From positions 1,426,001-1,490,000 of the forward strand of contig NZ_WRXO01000001.1 of NCBI RefSeq assembly GCF_009758125.1: a DNA stretch of 64,000 bases, in the 5' to 3' direction. Shown in pieces: positions 28,263 through 36,963 of the stretch. The DNA comes from Chitinophaga oryziterrae (GTDB lineage Bacteria; Bacteroidota; Bacteroidia; Chitinophagales; Chitinophagaceae). The position numbers and the translations under genes are program-made. The notes beneath the pieces are model-generated. The model was given only the letters and a program-made list of their open reading frames with translations, did no database searches and had not been told where the DNA came from. The stretch's first letter is position 1, and each line of letters begins with the position of its first letter.

Positions 28263-28675
28263 GCTCTTAATTTTAAAAAATCCTTATTTAATATACAGTA
28301 AACATTGGGTCATAGAATAGGTAGAAGAATTGATCAGACACTATATACTGAAGGCATTTTTGAGTTGTTATATGAGCCAAAAGTATACTTGTGCTATCAT
28401 ATAGTCAATAGATATATCATCGTTCCTGTTGTATAATTGGTGGTTTTTTCACTGTAATTTGTACAAGTGTCCATTGTATGCAGCAGCTTATTTACTAACG
28501 TTACCGGATGTACTGAAATACTGGTTTTATATCACGGATGAGGAGACTGTAATAGAATAAAAATTAATAATATGGAAAATTTTCTCATGATATGTATATC
28601 CTGTTGGTAAAAATAGTTAGCATCTTATTTTTAGCTTATCATAAAATTTTGTATTATTCATGAAATTACGTGTAA
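28263..28675. other. Intergenic region, AT-rich
   Basis: 413 bp between divergent GNAT genes. I see no gene, strong hairpin or clear repeat; it presumably carries both promoters. Confidence 0.5.
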
Positions 28676-29113
28676 ATGAGTGGGACTATTTATATCCGGC
28701 ATATTTCGGTGAAGGATGCGCAGCCGGTGACTTCGTTATCTTTGGAGTTGGGTTATTCCATGACGGTGAACGAAACGATAGCTAATATTGCAGCAGTTGA
28801 CAAGAGTATTTGTGATGTGGCTTATGTGGCAGTACTGGATGAGGTCGTTGTAGGGTGGATCCATGTATTTTACACTATTCGTTTGGAGTCGGGGCCGTTT
28901 TGTGAAATAGGAGGACTGGTAGTTTCCAAAGCGGTACAGGGAAAAGGGATTGGAAAGCAACTGGTGGAGAAGGCCCGGAAATGGGCCGCAGAAAGAAACA
29001 TCAATAAGTTGCGTGTGCGCTGCAATGTGATGAGAGCAGGCGCACACGAATTTTATGCAAAGTCCGGATTTACGGAAAATAAAGAGCAGAAGGTGTTTGA
29101 ATGTATACTGTAA
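28676..29113 (+). CDS. GNAT family N-acetyltransferase
   Basis: 145 residues starting at ATG 28676. Strands and helices follow the GNAT order: VTSLSLELGYSMTVNETI, DEVVVGWIHVFY, FCEIGGLVVSKAVQGKGIGK with the acetyl-CoA P-loop Q-G-K-G-I-G, then RVRCNVMRAGAHEFYAKSGF. The short size and the HEFYAKSGF ending are typical of general or aminoglycoside-type acetyltransferases, but no substrate can be assigned. Convergent with the GNAT gene at 29117, only 3 bp apart. Confidence 0.88.
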   Translation: MSGTIYIRHISVKDAQPVTSLSLELGYSMTVNETIANIAAVDKSICDVAYVAVLDEVVVGWIHVFYTIRLESGPFCEIGGLVVSKAVQGKGIGKQLVEKARKWAAERNINKLRVRCNVMRAGAHEFYAKSGFTENKEQKVFECIL

Positions 29114-29116
29114 ATC

Positions 29117-29605
29117 TTATTGAACAAGATCTTTCAGCATCCATATAGTTGTGGCGAAATGGCCTGAGTTACCGAGTTGTTCCGGCAGCATGTTAAAGCC
29201 TGCTTTTTCGTACATGCTGACGGCCCTGGACAGTTCCGGGAAAGATTCCAGGTAAAGTTGGGCATAGCCTGTTTTTGCAGCCGCATCAAAGCATGTTTCC
29301 ATCAGTAATCTTCCTATACCTTTGCCTCTTGCAGCAGCAGATAAATAGAATTTTACCAGTTCTGCGCATCCGTCCGGTAATCCGTCCGTAGGGAAGATAC
29401 CACAGCAACCGAGGACAATTCCATCTTCTTCAGCCACGAAACAGGTGCTTCCCGGAAACCGGAATAGCTGGTACAGGTTATCCGTTTCCGGTTCTGTGAA
29501 AATGGTTCCTTCCTGTGGCACATTAAATTCTATGAATGCATTACGTATGATCTTCGCTAATGCCTCGTTGTCTTTTATTTCAATGTTTCTAAGGATGACA
29601 GACAT
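29117..29605 (-). CDS. GNAT family N-acetyltransferase, coupled to MarR
   Basis: 162 residues: IIRNAFIEFNVPQEG, then GIVLGCCGIFP, LVKFYLSAAARGKGIGRLLM with P-loop R-G-K-G-I-G, and AVSMYEKAGFNMLPEQLGNS. This resembles the C-terminal half of MarR-GNAT fusion proteins. Its ATG starts one base after the stop of the MarR gene 29607-30074, so the two are co-transcribed and translationally linked; in other bacteria the same two domains occur as one polypeptide. Substrate unknown; protein or amine acetylation is possible. Confidence 0.88.
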   Translation of the reverse strand: MSVILRNIEIKDNEALAKIIRNAFIEFNVPQEGTIFTEPETDNLYQLFRFPGSTCFVAEEDGIVLGCCGIFPTDGLPDGCAELVKFYLSAAARGKGIGRLLMETCFDAAAKTGYAQLYLESFPELSRAVSMYEKAGFNMLPEQLGNSGHFATTIWMLKDLVQ

Positions 29606-29606
29606 C

Positions 29607-30074
29607 TTATTTATTTTTTATTGATTGAGCCCGTTGGTAAAAACTTTGTTGTTCCATCTTTTCTTCCACTTCATCTATTGCTTTTATCAGGTCGGTGGTG
29701 AAAGAGGAGAGTGCTTCGGTCATAACAGACCATACCGGTTGCATTTGCGTTACCAGTTCGGTTCCTTTTTCTGTTAATACTAACAGGCGTTTCCTTTCAT
29801 CTGATTTATCCTTTCGGGAACGGATCAATTTCTTCTTTTCCAGCTCTTTTAGCAGGCTGATAGTAGAAGGATGGCTATAGCCTATTTCAGCCGCTATTTC
29901 TACCACACTAAGGATTGATTTCTGGTGCAGGGTATATATTACAGGGAACCATTTAGGCTCAAAGTCAATGCCATTGGCCTTATAGATGAGTAGTCCGTCT
30001 TTACGGATCTGGTCCGCCAGTCTTTGCAGCCTGGTGGAAATGGCAAGAATACCTGACTCATTAATAACGTTCAT
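29607..30074 (-). CDS. MarR family transcriptional regulator
   Basis: 155 residues. Dimer helix ISTRLQRLADQIRKDGLLIY, recognition part AAEIGYSHPSTISLLKELEK and wing LIRSRKDKSDERKRLLVLTE with the D-E-R signature, then C-terminal dimer helices. It forms a two-gene unit with the GNAT gene (1-bp gap). An inverted repeat GTAGT-TG-ACTAC at 30098-30109, 24 bp before its start, is a likely operator for autoregulation and could also affect the divergent thiD operon. Confidence 0.9.
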   Translation of the reverse strand: MNVINESGILAISTRLQRLADQIRKDGLLIYKANGIDFEPKWFPVIYTLHQKSILSVVEIAAEIGYSHPSTISLLKELEKKKLIRSRKDKSDERKRLLVLTEKGTELVTQMQPVWSVMTEALSSFTTDLIKAIDEVEEKMEQQSFYQRAQSIKNK

Positions 30075-30097
30075 GATACGAATATAGTAAAAAGTAC

Positions 30098-30109
30098 GTA
30101 GTTGACTAC
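30098..30109. promoter_or_regulatory. Inverted repeat in the marR-thiD divergent region
   Basis: GTAGT-TG-ACTAC lies in the 87-bp gap between the divergent MarR and thiD genes, where a MarR dimer would be expected to bind. Short, so moderate confidence. Confidence 0.45.
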
Positions 30110-30161
30110 ATATATTTAAAATAAGTGTTTAAACGGCTGAATTCGTATCTTCCGGCCTTTT

Positions 30162-30980
30162 ATGAAGCACTATATTTCCGTATTAACTATTGCCGGTTCC
30201 GACAGCAGCGGAGGAGCTGGTATACAGGCCGATCTGAAAACATTCGCCGCATTAGGTTGTTTCGGCACTTCTGCCATTACGGCCATCACTGTGCAGAACA
30301 CTTTAGGCGTTACAGGAATTTACCCTGTTCCTGCTGCGGTGGTGGAAGGACAGATAAGGGCCGTTTTAAGCGATATTAAGCCCTCAGCGATTAAAATAGG
30401 AATGGTATACAGCATTGATACCGTTAGGGCAATTGTGAGCGTTTTAAGGGATTATCCGGGCATTCCTGTTATCCTGGACCCGGTAATGGTATCAAGTAGC
30501 GGCCGTATGCTGATGGAAGAAGAGACCATTATTGTTTTGCAGGAGCAGTTATTCCCTTTGGTAACATTGGTAACGCCTAACCTGGATGAAGCAGGTGTAT
30601 TATCGGGTATCTCTTTACATACCGTGGATGATATGAAAGCAGCGGCGGTTAAGATCCTTGAAACAGGTTGTAATGCGGTGTTGGTGAAAGGAGGGCATTT
30701 ATCCGGCAGCAGGTTGTATGATGTTTATCTGGACAGGTCTGGTAAGGAGCATATTATCAGCAGTGATTTTATTACTACTGATAATACGCATGGCACGGGC
30801 TGTACTTTATCTTCAGCTATCACGGCGTTTCTTGCCCGGGGGGTGGAGTTAGTTGCCGCTATTGAGCAGGGAAGTGTTTATATGCATACAGCTATAGAAA
30901 AAGGCATGGATGTAAAGACAGGAGAGGGGCATGGCCCCGTGAACCATTTCTTTGATCCTGTCCGGCAGATAATTAGTTAA
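30162..30980 (+). CDS. thiD: Bifunctional hydroxymethylpyrimidine kinase/phosphomethylpyrimidine kinase
   Basis: 272 residues, ribokinase-like fold. The start [20 protein letters not shown], then [31 protein letters not shown] and the anion hole/catalytic [14 protein letters not shown] (catalytic Asp ~207? within the GTGC loop) are ThiD signatures. It phosphorylates HMP to HMP-PP in thiamine biosynthesis or salvage. Unusually it is the first gene of a run with DoxX-like, DUF2071, methyltransferase and membrane genes (9-bp gap to the next), rather than within a thi operon. No TPP riboswitch is visible in the 87-bp upstream gap. Confidence 0.95.
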   Translation: MKHYISVLTIAGSDSSGGAGIQADLKTFAALGCFGTSAITAITVQNTLGVTGIYPVPAAVVEGQIRAVLSDIKPSAIKIGMVYSIDTVRAIVSVLRDYPGIPVILDPVMVSSSGRMLMEEETIIVLQEQLFPLVTLVTPNLDEAGVLSGISLHTVDDMKAAAVKILETGCNAVLVKGGHLSGSRLYDVYLDRSGKEHIISSDFITTDNTHGTGCTLSSAITAFLARGVELVAAIEQGSVYMHTAIEKGMDVKTGEGHGPVNHFFDPVRQIIS

Positions 30981-30989
30981 GTTTGAAAG

Positions 30990-31367
30990 ATGAAGAGTTA
31001 TATTTGTAACGTACTGATAGCGCTGGTATGGTTGGTGAACGGATTGTTCTGCAAGGTTTTAAATCTTGTTCCGAGACACCGGCAGATCGTTGCCAGGATA
31101 TTGGGGGATGAATATGCCACACTGGCTACCAGAACGATAGGGGTATTGGAGATCCTGATGGCCATCTGGATATTAACCAGGATACAATCAAGGTTGTGTG
31201 CCATTACGCAGATAGTGATCGTAGCGGTCATGAATATTTTAGAATTTATACTTGTTCCTGATCTTTTGTTATTTGGGAGGATCAATATTATTATAGCCAC
31301 CTTTTTTATCCTTATCATTTTAATAAATGAGTTTAGCATTCTTAAAAAACCATCCCTTCGCCGTTGA
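30990..31367 (+). CDS. DoxX-like membrane protein
   Basis: 125 residues with four membrane helices: VLIALVWLVNGLFCKVLNL, TIGVLEILMAIWILTRIQ, AITQIVIVAVMNILEFILV and IIIATFFILIILINEFSIL. The N-terminal WLVNGLFCKVLNLVPRHRQIV resembles the DoxX-like_3 family found near SDR and DUF2071 genes. It overlaps the DUF2071 gene by 41 bases in another frame, showing tight coupling. Function in this family is not established; roles in quinone or redox-linked membrane processes have been proposed for DoxX relatives. Confidence 0.75.
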   Translation: MKSYICNVLIALVWLVNGLFCKVLNLVPRHRQIVARILGDEYATLATRTIGVLEILMAIWILTRIQSRLCAITQIVIVAVMNILEFILVPDLLLFGRINIIIATFFILIILINEFSILKKPSLRR

Positions 31368-32064
31368 AGCTTACTTTAAAAGCTCGCTGGTGCTTACCTA
31401 TGCTGTCCCTGCTGCTGAGATAAAACATATGATACCTGCCTGTCTGGAGCTGGATACATTTGAGGATAAATGGGCTTTCGTCGCCATTGCAATTGTTCAA
31501 ACAAAACATTTAAGACCTAAAGGATTTCCTCAATGGCTGGGGAACGACTTTATCCTGACAGGATACAGGATCTTTGTCCGTTATACTAACGCGGCTGGCA
31601 AAAGACTGCGTGGATTGTATATCATAGGTTCCGAGACGGATAAGAAGAAAATGCAGATAATGGGTAATATTTTTACGCATTACAATTACAAAACGACGGA
31701 TATCAGTTTAACAGAAGAAGGTAGTATAGTGACTGTACAATCGAAACAATCCGGTCTGGATATAGCCGTTGATGTGAGAGACGCTGAATTACCTCCTTGT
31801 TCCCCTTTTCACGACTGGAAAGAGGCCCGGCGTTTTGCGGGACCTTTACCTTTTACCTTTACTTATGATGAGCAGTCGAAGAAGGTGGTGATCATAGAGG
31901 GCGTGAGGACGAACTGGACGCCAGCACCTGTGCATGTTATCAGAAGTAATTCCGGCTTTATCAATAAACTGGGGTTGAAGGATATGCGTCTTGCAAACGC
32001 ATTTATCATCAACAATATTCCTTATTACTGGAAAAGCGGTAAAACCGAGTTATGGAAAGGGTAG
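31327..32064 (+). CDS. DUF2071 (YqjF-like) protein
   Basis: 245 residues, soluble. Family features: HPFAVEAYFKSSLVLTYAVP at the start, then FVAIAIVQTKHLRPKGFPQW, FVRYTNAAGKRLRGLYIIGS and the C-terminal HVIRSNSGFINKLG. DUF2071 proteins share the acetoacetate decarboxylase-like fold; no reaction is known. It starts inside the DoxX gene (41-bp overlap) and its own end overlaps the methyltransferase gene by 13 bp, so all are made together. I expect a shared pathway acting on a small lipid-like or organic acid substrate, but this is inference. Confidence 0.82.
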   Translation: MSLAFLKNHPFAVEAYFKSSLVLTYAVPAAEIKHMIPACLELDTFEDKWAFVAIAIVQTKHLRPKGFPQWLGNDFILTGYRIFVRYTNAAGKRLRGLYIIGSETDKKKMQIMGNIFTHYNYKTTDISLTEEGSIVTVQSKQSGLDIAVDVRDAELPPCSPFHDWKEARRFAGPLPFTFTYDEQSKKVVIIEGVRTNWTPAPVHVIRSNSGFINKLGLKDMRLANAFIINNIPYYWKSGKTELWKG

Positions 32065-32765
32065 CGTTTCAGGGAGTAACAAATATTATCCGGTTTAACT
32101 GGCATTTTTATGTCATTGCTACAGGTGGTATTATCGGCTGTGTTATATTCCATCAGTATTTGCTGATACTCTTAATTGTATTAAGCACTGTTATTTCTCT
32201 GGCAGTATCCTGGTATGTGTATGATTATTCCGATTTGTATACGCTGGATTGGATGGACTTCCCGGATGTATATCATATCGTAAATATCAATGCGGGATTT
32301 GATGAAACAAGTGTATTGTTAGCCGGGAAATTTCCAGGTGCAGCACTGACCGTTTTTGATTTTTACGATCCCGTTAAACATACGGAAGTTTCCATAGAGC
32401 GGGCCAGAAAGGCTTATGGCCCTTATCCCGGTACGATGAATATCAGTACTGATAATATTCCTTTACTAAATGCTGATCTTATCTGTATGATGCTGGCAGC
32501 GCATGAAATCAGGAACAGTGAAGAAAGGACCAGGTTTTTTTCTTTATTGAAAGCGCGATTGAATGATCAGGGGCAAATACTTGTATTGGAACATTTGAGA
32601 GATCTTCCCAACTTTATGGCGTATAATATCGGTTTCTTTCACTTTTTCTCTAAAAAAGAGTGGAGGCGCACGTTTGCGGGAGCTGGTCTTACTATTTATA
32701 AAGAAATCAAGGTTACACCTTTCTTATCGGCTTTTATCCTTCAGAAAAATGGAATTACATCTTAA
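32052..32765 (+). CDS. Membrane-anchored class I methyltransferase-like protein
   Basis: 237 residues. Two N-terminal membrane helices (FYVIATGGIIGCVIFHQYLL and LIVLSTVISLAVSWYVYDY) precede a Rossmann-type domain: HIVNINAGFDETSVLLAGKF takes the place of motif I, followed by LTVFDFYDP (acidic residue for the SAM ribose), DLICMMLAAHEI and ILVLEHLRDLPNF. The glycine-rich loop is reduced to INAGFDE, so SAM binding should be tested. It overlaps the genes on both sides (13 and 17 bp). Likely modifies a membrane-associated substrate. Confidence 0.75.
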   Translation: MERVAFQGVTNIIRFNWHFYVIATGGIIGCVIFHQYLLILLIVLSTVISLAVSWYVYDYSDLYTLDWMDFPDVYHIVNINAGFDETSVLLAGKFPGAALTVFDFYDPVKHTEVSIERARKAYGPYPGTMNISTDNIPLLNADLICMMLAAHEIRNSEERTRFFSLLKARLNDQGQILVLEHLRDLPNFMAYNIGFFHFFSKKEWRRTFAGAGLTIYKEIKVTPFLSAFILQKNGITS

Positions 32766-33159
32766 AATCGTTGGTTGTATTTTAGTGTTGATATCTCTCA
32801 TACACGTTATCTTCCCTAAATACTTTAACTGGGAAATCGAGTTATTGTCTTTAAGTCAGATAAACAGGCAGTTGATGTATGTGCATACCTTCTTTATCGG
32901 GTTAATAGTGTTTTTAATGGGCGTGTTCTGTCTCGTCTGTTCTTCAGATATTGTTAGTACGAAACTGGGAGCCCGGCTGGCATTTGGGTTATTTGTTTTC
33001 TGGGGGATAAGATGGGTGTTTCAATTCTTTGTGTACTCACCTGAACTATGGAAAGGGAAGGGCTTTGAAACGGTTATCCATGTTATCTTTTCTTTGATGT
33101 GGACTTATTTCACGGTTGTATTTTTTATGATATGGTATTTGCAAAATATGCCAAAGTAA
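32749..33159 (+). CDS. Four-helix membrane protein, last gene of the DUF2071 operon
   Basis: 136 residues from ATG 32749; the frame is open further upstream inside the methyltransferase gene, but MELHLKIVGCILVLISLIHV is a natural beginning. Four hydrophobic segments follow: IVGCILVLISLIHVIFP, VHTFFIGLIVFLMGVFCLV, LAFGLFVFWGIRWVFQFFV and VIHVIFSLMWTYFTVVFFMI. No known family was recognised. The 17-bp overlap with the methyltransferase gene shows that it belongs to the same transcript. A small imperfect hairpin with the heptamer GCGAAGC lies just downstream at 33181-33198. Confidence 0.7.
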   Translation: MELHLKIVGCILVLISLIHVIFPKYFNWEIELLSLSQINRQLMYVHTFFIGLIVFLMGVFCLVCSSDIVSTKLGARLAFGLFVFWGIRWVFQFFVYSPELWKGKGFETVIHVIFSLMWTYFTVVFFMIWYLQNMPK

Positions 33160-33240
33160 GGGGCAGGCGCTTCTATATATGGAATGCGAAGCTATTCCAG
33201 ATGCAGGGAAACTGGCAGTTGGAATCTATGCACTCTGACC

Positions 33241-35268
33241 TTATCTTATCAGTACCGTTGTTCCTTTCCTGAATATTTTTTTACCACTTTCTTTCATAGT
33301 GTAACGTAACATCCATACATAGGTGCCTAAATCTGCAGGATTACCGTTTACGTTACCGTCCCATTTTTTTGTCCAGTCAGTTGTTTCGAATAGTTTTTGT
33401 CCTACGCGGTTGTATACAGCGAAGTAAAGATCGATGGCTTTGTATGCACTCAGGGGATAGAGGTAGTCGTTGACGCCGTCTCCGTTAGGAGTGAAGGCGG
33501 TGGGGACATCGATATAGCAGCTGGTTACGGCCGTGATGATGTGGTCTGCGGTGTCCCGGCAGTTGAGGTTGTCGGTGACTATCAGGCGTATGAGGAAATC
33601 CTGTTCCTTGCGGACAGGGAAATATTGTTGAGGGTTCGGGTCCGGACTGGTAGAGACATTGCCATTGCCATAGTTCCAAAGATAGGAGACGATGCTGCCA
33701 AAGCTCTCATTTTTGGCGCTTACAACATCGAGTGGGCAGTAAGGACCGGGATCTACGGAAAACAGGCCTCCGAGGGTCTGTGTGAGGGAGACGGTCTTGG
33801 ATACGGTATCCGTACATACTCCGTTGGAAACGGTCAATTGGATGCCCTTATCGCCGAAATCGCCATATATTTTGGTAACGTTCTGTAAGGTGGATTGATC
33901 TCCATCGGAGAATGTCCATTTCCAGGAGTTTACTTTATGTGCGCCGTCGTGGTTAAGTATGAAGGTATTGACCTTACAATTTTTGTCGATTGTATAGGTA
34001 AAGTCAGCAGATACGGTATCGGCTGTATGAAAGGTAGCTAATTGTCCGGTTGCGGCAGGCTGATGACATTCTCCCAGTACGCCATTGCCGTCGCTGCCGG
34101 TATTGAGTTGTACGGTGTAGTCGCCTTCCGTTTGGATGGGCTGGTTGAGCTGTAGTATAATAGTGTCTGCCAGGTTATTGCTGTTGCAGTTGCCGGTAGC
34201 GCTGCGGATGCTTACGGCGGTGGTACCGGTGATTTTAAAGTCGGTGCCGTCTGCTGCAATGGATTCGCAACGTACTGGAACAGACATGGCCACCTTTATA
34301 ACATCCGGTGCGCAGCCTACGGTAATTGTAGAGCGCAGCAGTACGGGTGGGGGAGGATCTATATGGAAGGAGGAGGTCTGTCCGGTGGGGAGAGCGTTAC
34401 CGCAGGTGTTGAGGATGGTATTGCCATCCGTCCCGTTTTGGGTGGTGATGGTATAATCGCCGGGGGCTAAGGGAACATTCAGTTTCAGTATTACGGAATC
34501 CATGTCGAAGCCGTTGGCGCATCCTATGCCGGTTGCGCTGATGATTTTAGGCCCTGCCGGCGTGATTGTGAAATCACTGCCATCGGCTGCCAGGGAAGAG
34601 CAGATCAGTTTTTTGCTGAGTTTGATACTTACTGTATAATCGCCGCAATTATAAGCGGAAGATACTAACTGAGGGATGGCAGGGTCTGTAATATCAGCAG
34701 TTCCACCGTTGAAGTCCAGGTTGTAGCCACTTTGTGAATCTCCCGAGAAATGGCTGATGAGTAGCAGGTATTCATGTCCTTTTATGAGGGTAGGCATGCT
34801 ACTGAATACGGGCTGACCGTATCCGCCACATACATTGGCGACTGTACCCGCGGAGGAGGCCCCGGTGACACCACCTTCCCCGGACCAGTTCATACAGAGG
34901 AACAGGCTGGTATTCGTAAAAACATCATTGGGAGAACGGCCGGTGATATCGAATATCTGCCAGTCGTAATCGTCAGCAATGGCGTTGGGAGTGATCTTAA
35001 ACCCCAGTGTACCAGCCGTATAGCAGGTAAATTTGTACCAATAGGGGTTCATGTCCATATGAACACCGTCATCCGGATTATCACATGCAGGACCTGGTAC
35101 CACATGGTTCCCACAAATGGGCACAGATTGCTGGGAAAAGGTTTTCGTACCACATACGGGGAATGCCGTTGAGGGGTTCTGACCTGGAGCCGTACATGTT
35201 TGTGCATGAGCGGTTTTTATAAAGGCCAGCAACACAAATGGGTACAGGATAATGTCTTTTAAGCGCAT
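33241..35268 (-). CDS. Secreted PKD-domain protein with T9SS type B sorting domain
   Basis: 675 residues from the ATG at 35268, giving signal peptide MRLKDIILYPFVLLAFIKTA with cleavage after AHA; the open frame upstream lacks a signal. Two or three immunoglobulin-like repeats (KLICSSLAADGSDFTITPAG, VRCESIAADGTDFKITGTTA) are followed by a PKD domain (WKWTFSDGDQSTLQN, ~455-530), a second PKD-like unit (SYLWNYGNGN) and the C-terminal sorting domain (DVPTAFTPNGDGVNDYLYPL to GTYVWMLRYT). This end is the gliding-motility-associated type B signal used by the type IX secretion system. It is exported to the cell surface or medium, probably as an adhesin. Single gene. Confidence 0.93.
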   Translation of the reverse strand: MRLKDIILYPFVLLAFIKTAHAQTCTAPGQNPSTAFPVCGTKTFSQQSVPICGNHVVPGPACDNPDDGVHMDMNPYWYKFTCYTAGTLGFKITPNAIADDYDWQIFDITGRSPNDVFTNTSLFLCMNWSGEGGVTGASSAGTVANVCGGYGQPVFSSMPTLIKGHEYLLLISHFSGDSQSGYNLDFNGGTADITDPAIPQLVSSAYNCGDYTVSIKLSKKLICSSLAADGSDFTITPAGPKIISATGIGCANGFDMDSVILKLNVPLAPGDYTITTQNGTDGNTILNTCGNALPTGQTSSFHIDPPPPVLLRSTITVGCAPDVIKVAMSVPVRCESIAADGTDFKITGTTAVSIRSATGNCNSNNLADTIILQLNQPIQTEGDYTVQLNTGSDGNGVLGECHQPAATGQLATFHTADTVSADFTYTIDKNCKVNTFILNHDGAHKVNSWKWTFSDGDQSTLQNVTKIYGDFGDKGIQLTVSNGVCTDTVSKTVSLTQTLGGLFSVDPGPYCPLDVVSAKNESFGSIVSYLWNYGNGNVSTSPDPNPQQYFPVRKEQDFLIRLIVTDNLNCRDTADHIITAVTSCYIDVPTAFTPNGDGVNDYLYPLSAYKAIDLYFAVYNRVGQKLFETTDWTKKWDGNVNGNPADLGTYVWMLRYTMKESGKKIFRKGTTVLIR

Positions 35269-35413
35269 GGTGAATCCGTTCGGATGCTGTAATAAACTTA
35301 AAAATAAGTTTTTTTTGCGATGAAACCCTATGTGCTTATGGTTTTTAATCGCCATGCCCTCAATATGGAAAAGTTTTTTTTTGAAAATTGATTCAGTTTT
35401 ATACTTTTGCAGC

Positions 35414-35498
35414 GGAGAAATGGCAGAGCGGTCGATTGCGGCAGTCTTGAAAACTGTTGACTGTTACAGGTCCGGGGGTTCGAATCCCTCTTTCTCCG
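35414..35498 (+). tRNA. tRNA-Ser (anticodon TGA)
   Basis: 85-nt class II tRNA. Acceptor stem GGAGAAA (35414-35420) pairs with TTTCTCC (35491-35497), discriminator G. Anticodon stem GCAGT/ACTGT encloses loop CTTGAAA with anticodon TGA. A long variable arm and the T-arm GGGGTTCGAATCCC follow. CCA is not encoded. It forms the left border of the accessory island. Confidence 0.96.
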
Positions 35499-35508
35499 CT
35501 CAGGTCAA

Positions 35509-35545
35509 AAGAGGAAGAATTAGGAATAATTCTTCCTCTTTTTGT
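35509..35545 (+). terminator. Terminator after tRNA-Ser
   Basis: Perfect 14-bp stem AAGAGGAAGAATTA (35509-35522) with 35527-35540, GGAA loop, followed by a T run. Confidence 0.85.
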
Positions 35546-35631
35546 TTAATTATGTCGGATTTTACTTGTTTACGCACTAAATGGTGTCGAAGTATAGCCT
35601 TGATTACTATCTATTATTTTTGAATATTTTT

Positions 35632-36438
35632 TCAGTGTCTGTCCGGTACCATATTGAAACCTACCTCAATACTTTTGCCCACAGCTTGTTGTATCGAATC
35701 GAAGGATGGTTCATACAATTTGAGGAAGGTCAGTATTGTCTGTAGATGCCGTAACATATGAAAACTTGTTTCTTCAATCTGCTGGATTCGTCCAATATAT
35801 TGCGTAGTCAGAAGGGTATGAGTCCAGGTGCTCAGGTGCTCGAATTTAGAATAATAGTTATAGAGGTAGTAAATTTTGCTCATCACAATGGCTTTATCCT
35901 TATCCATCTTCTGCACATCGATACTTTTATATAATTCTTTAGCCTGTAGGGCCTTATAGGGATTATTATACTCCCATTTCTCTGGTGTTTTTTCTACGAA
36001 TAGTTCCGGAAATTGCTTACGAAGCCCACCTATGAGTAAAGCCTTTTTTTCAACATCCAATACGCCTTTTTCTTCATCCATTTTAAACTGCTCAATCCAT
36101 TTGTAGGTACCATCATATAGGTAACCTTTGCAAAACTTATCAACAAATGCGTCCAGATCGGTATCGTTCCGGTGTACATCAATATACGAGGCGAGGTATT
36201 CGAGGGAAAGTACATCGCCAAGCATAGGTCGGATTAACAGACCAGCACTATAGTCAATAGCAGCATTTTGCTCCAGCGAAACAAGTAGTGGCTCAAGGCC
36301 GTTAAGGGTATGTTGTAGTCGCGTCAGGCAAAGGGCTGCATAGGCTTTGAGCGCCAGATCTCCCGTGTTAGCTTGTATGTCCGGTATAGTACTTAGATGT
36401 CGCCGTAATTCGGCAAGATTGAATCGGATAACTTTCAT
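35632..36438 (-). CDS. Hypothetical all-helical protein of the tRNA-Ser island
   Basis: 268 residues, almost entirely alpha-helical, no signal or membrane helix. The first 100 residues contain LALKAYAALCLTRLQHTLNG and the last part has IVMSKIYYLYNYYSKFEHLS followed by HTLL and a long helix. The Y-Y-x(3)-E-H element recalls DUF5677/HEPN-like helical bundles, but the match is weak and I assign no function. Start at ATG 36438. It is the first cargo gene after tRNA-Ser and lies before boundary repeat A, read toward the tRNA. Its position in a defence-rich island suggests, but does not show, an anti-phage or toxin-antitoxin role. Confidence 0.6.
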   Translation of the reverse strand: MKVIRFNLAELRRHLSTIPDIQANTGDLALKAYAALCLTRLQHTLNGLEPLLVSLEQNAAIDYSAGLLIRPMLGDVLSLEYLASYIDVHRNDTDLDAFVDKFCKGYLYDGTYKWIEQFKMDEEKGVLDVEKKALLIGGLRKQFPELFVEKTPEKWEYNNPYKALQAKELYKSIDVQKMDKDKAIVMSKIYYLYNYYSKFEHLSTWTHTLLTTQYIGRIQQIEETSFHMLRHLQTILTFLKLYEPSFDSIQQAVGKSIEVGFNMVPDRH

Positions 36439-36607
36439 AACAGAAAATTACTGAAATTCCATTGACAGGTAAAGCGGTTTCGCCGAGCTTCCCTGATAGT
36501 TTAGATTTACGCTACGTTCCTCACAGAGCAGCGATGATTAATTTTTGCAGTCACAGCCTGCAATCCACGATGCCCTATTCGCTATGACTTAGTGGGAATT
36601 GCCCATT

Positions 36608-36817
36608 CCGGCCTATTTCTACAATACCTGTCAATAAACTCCGTAATCTTACCCAAATCTTTGGCGAAAAGGGTCGACAATTGCATCCAACTCTCCGCTG
36701 AAATTTTAAAAGCCTTCAAGTCCTTGGATTTGAAGGCTTTTTTAGTTCGAAGAATTTTTCTTAATTTCTATTCCTTTACTCTATAAATTAATTGTCAATC
36801 ATTTATAGGGTCGAAGT
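36608..36817. repeat. Island boundary repeat, copy A
   Basis: About 210 bp related to copies B and C. Order: a diverged left part (36608-36690), the core ending CTCTCCGC, a near-perfect 15-bp hairpin (36709-36740) of AAAGCCTTCAA type, then a right part beginning TTCGAAGAATTTTTCTTAAT and ending GGGTCGAAGTG, which matches copy B closely. Part of the 525-bp gap between 36438 and 36964; the remainder holds nothing recognisable. Confidence 0.8.
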
Positions 36818-36963
36818 GTCCCCAATTTCAAAACTAATTCGATTGGAAATATGTTTGTAGACTTCCCTGAAAATGTAGCTAGCTTAAAGAAAAAAAATTA
36901 TCTTGGGCTAATGCGAATAGCGATATGTAGTAACAATAAAATTTATTAAACAAGCGCAAACAG

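Noticed and set aside
33397..33888. 163-codon plus-strand frame inside the PKD protein gene
   Set aside because: Antisense to clear PKD and type B sorting domains; composition is not protein-like.
36592..36786. 64-codon frame over repeat A
   Set aside because: Includes the hairpin arms; the equivalent frame in copy B is broken by stops, so it is unlikely to be a gene.
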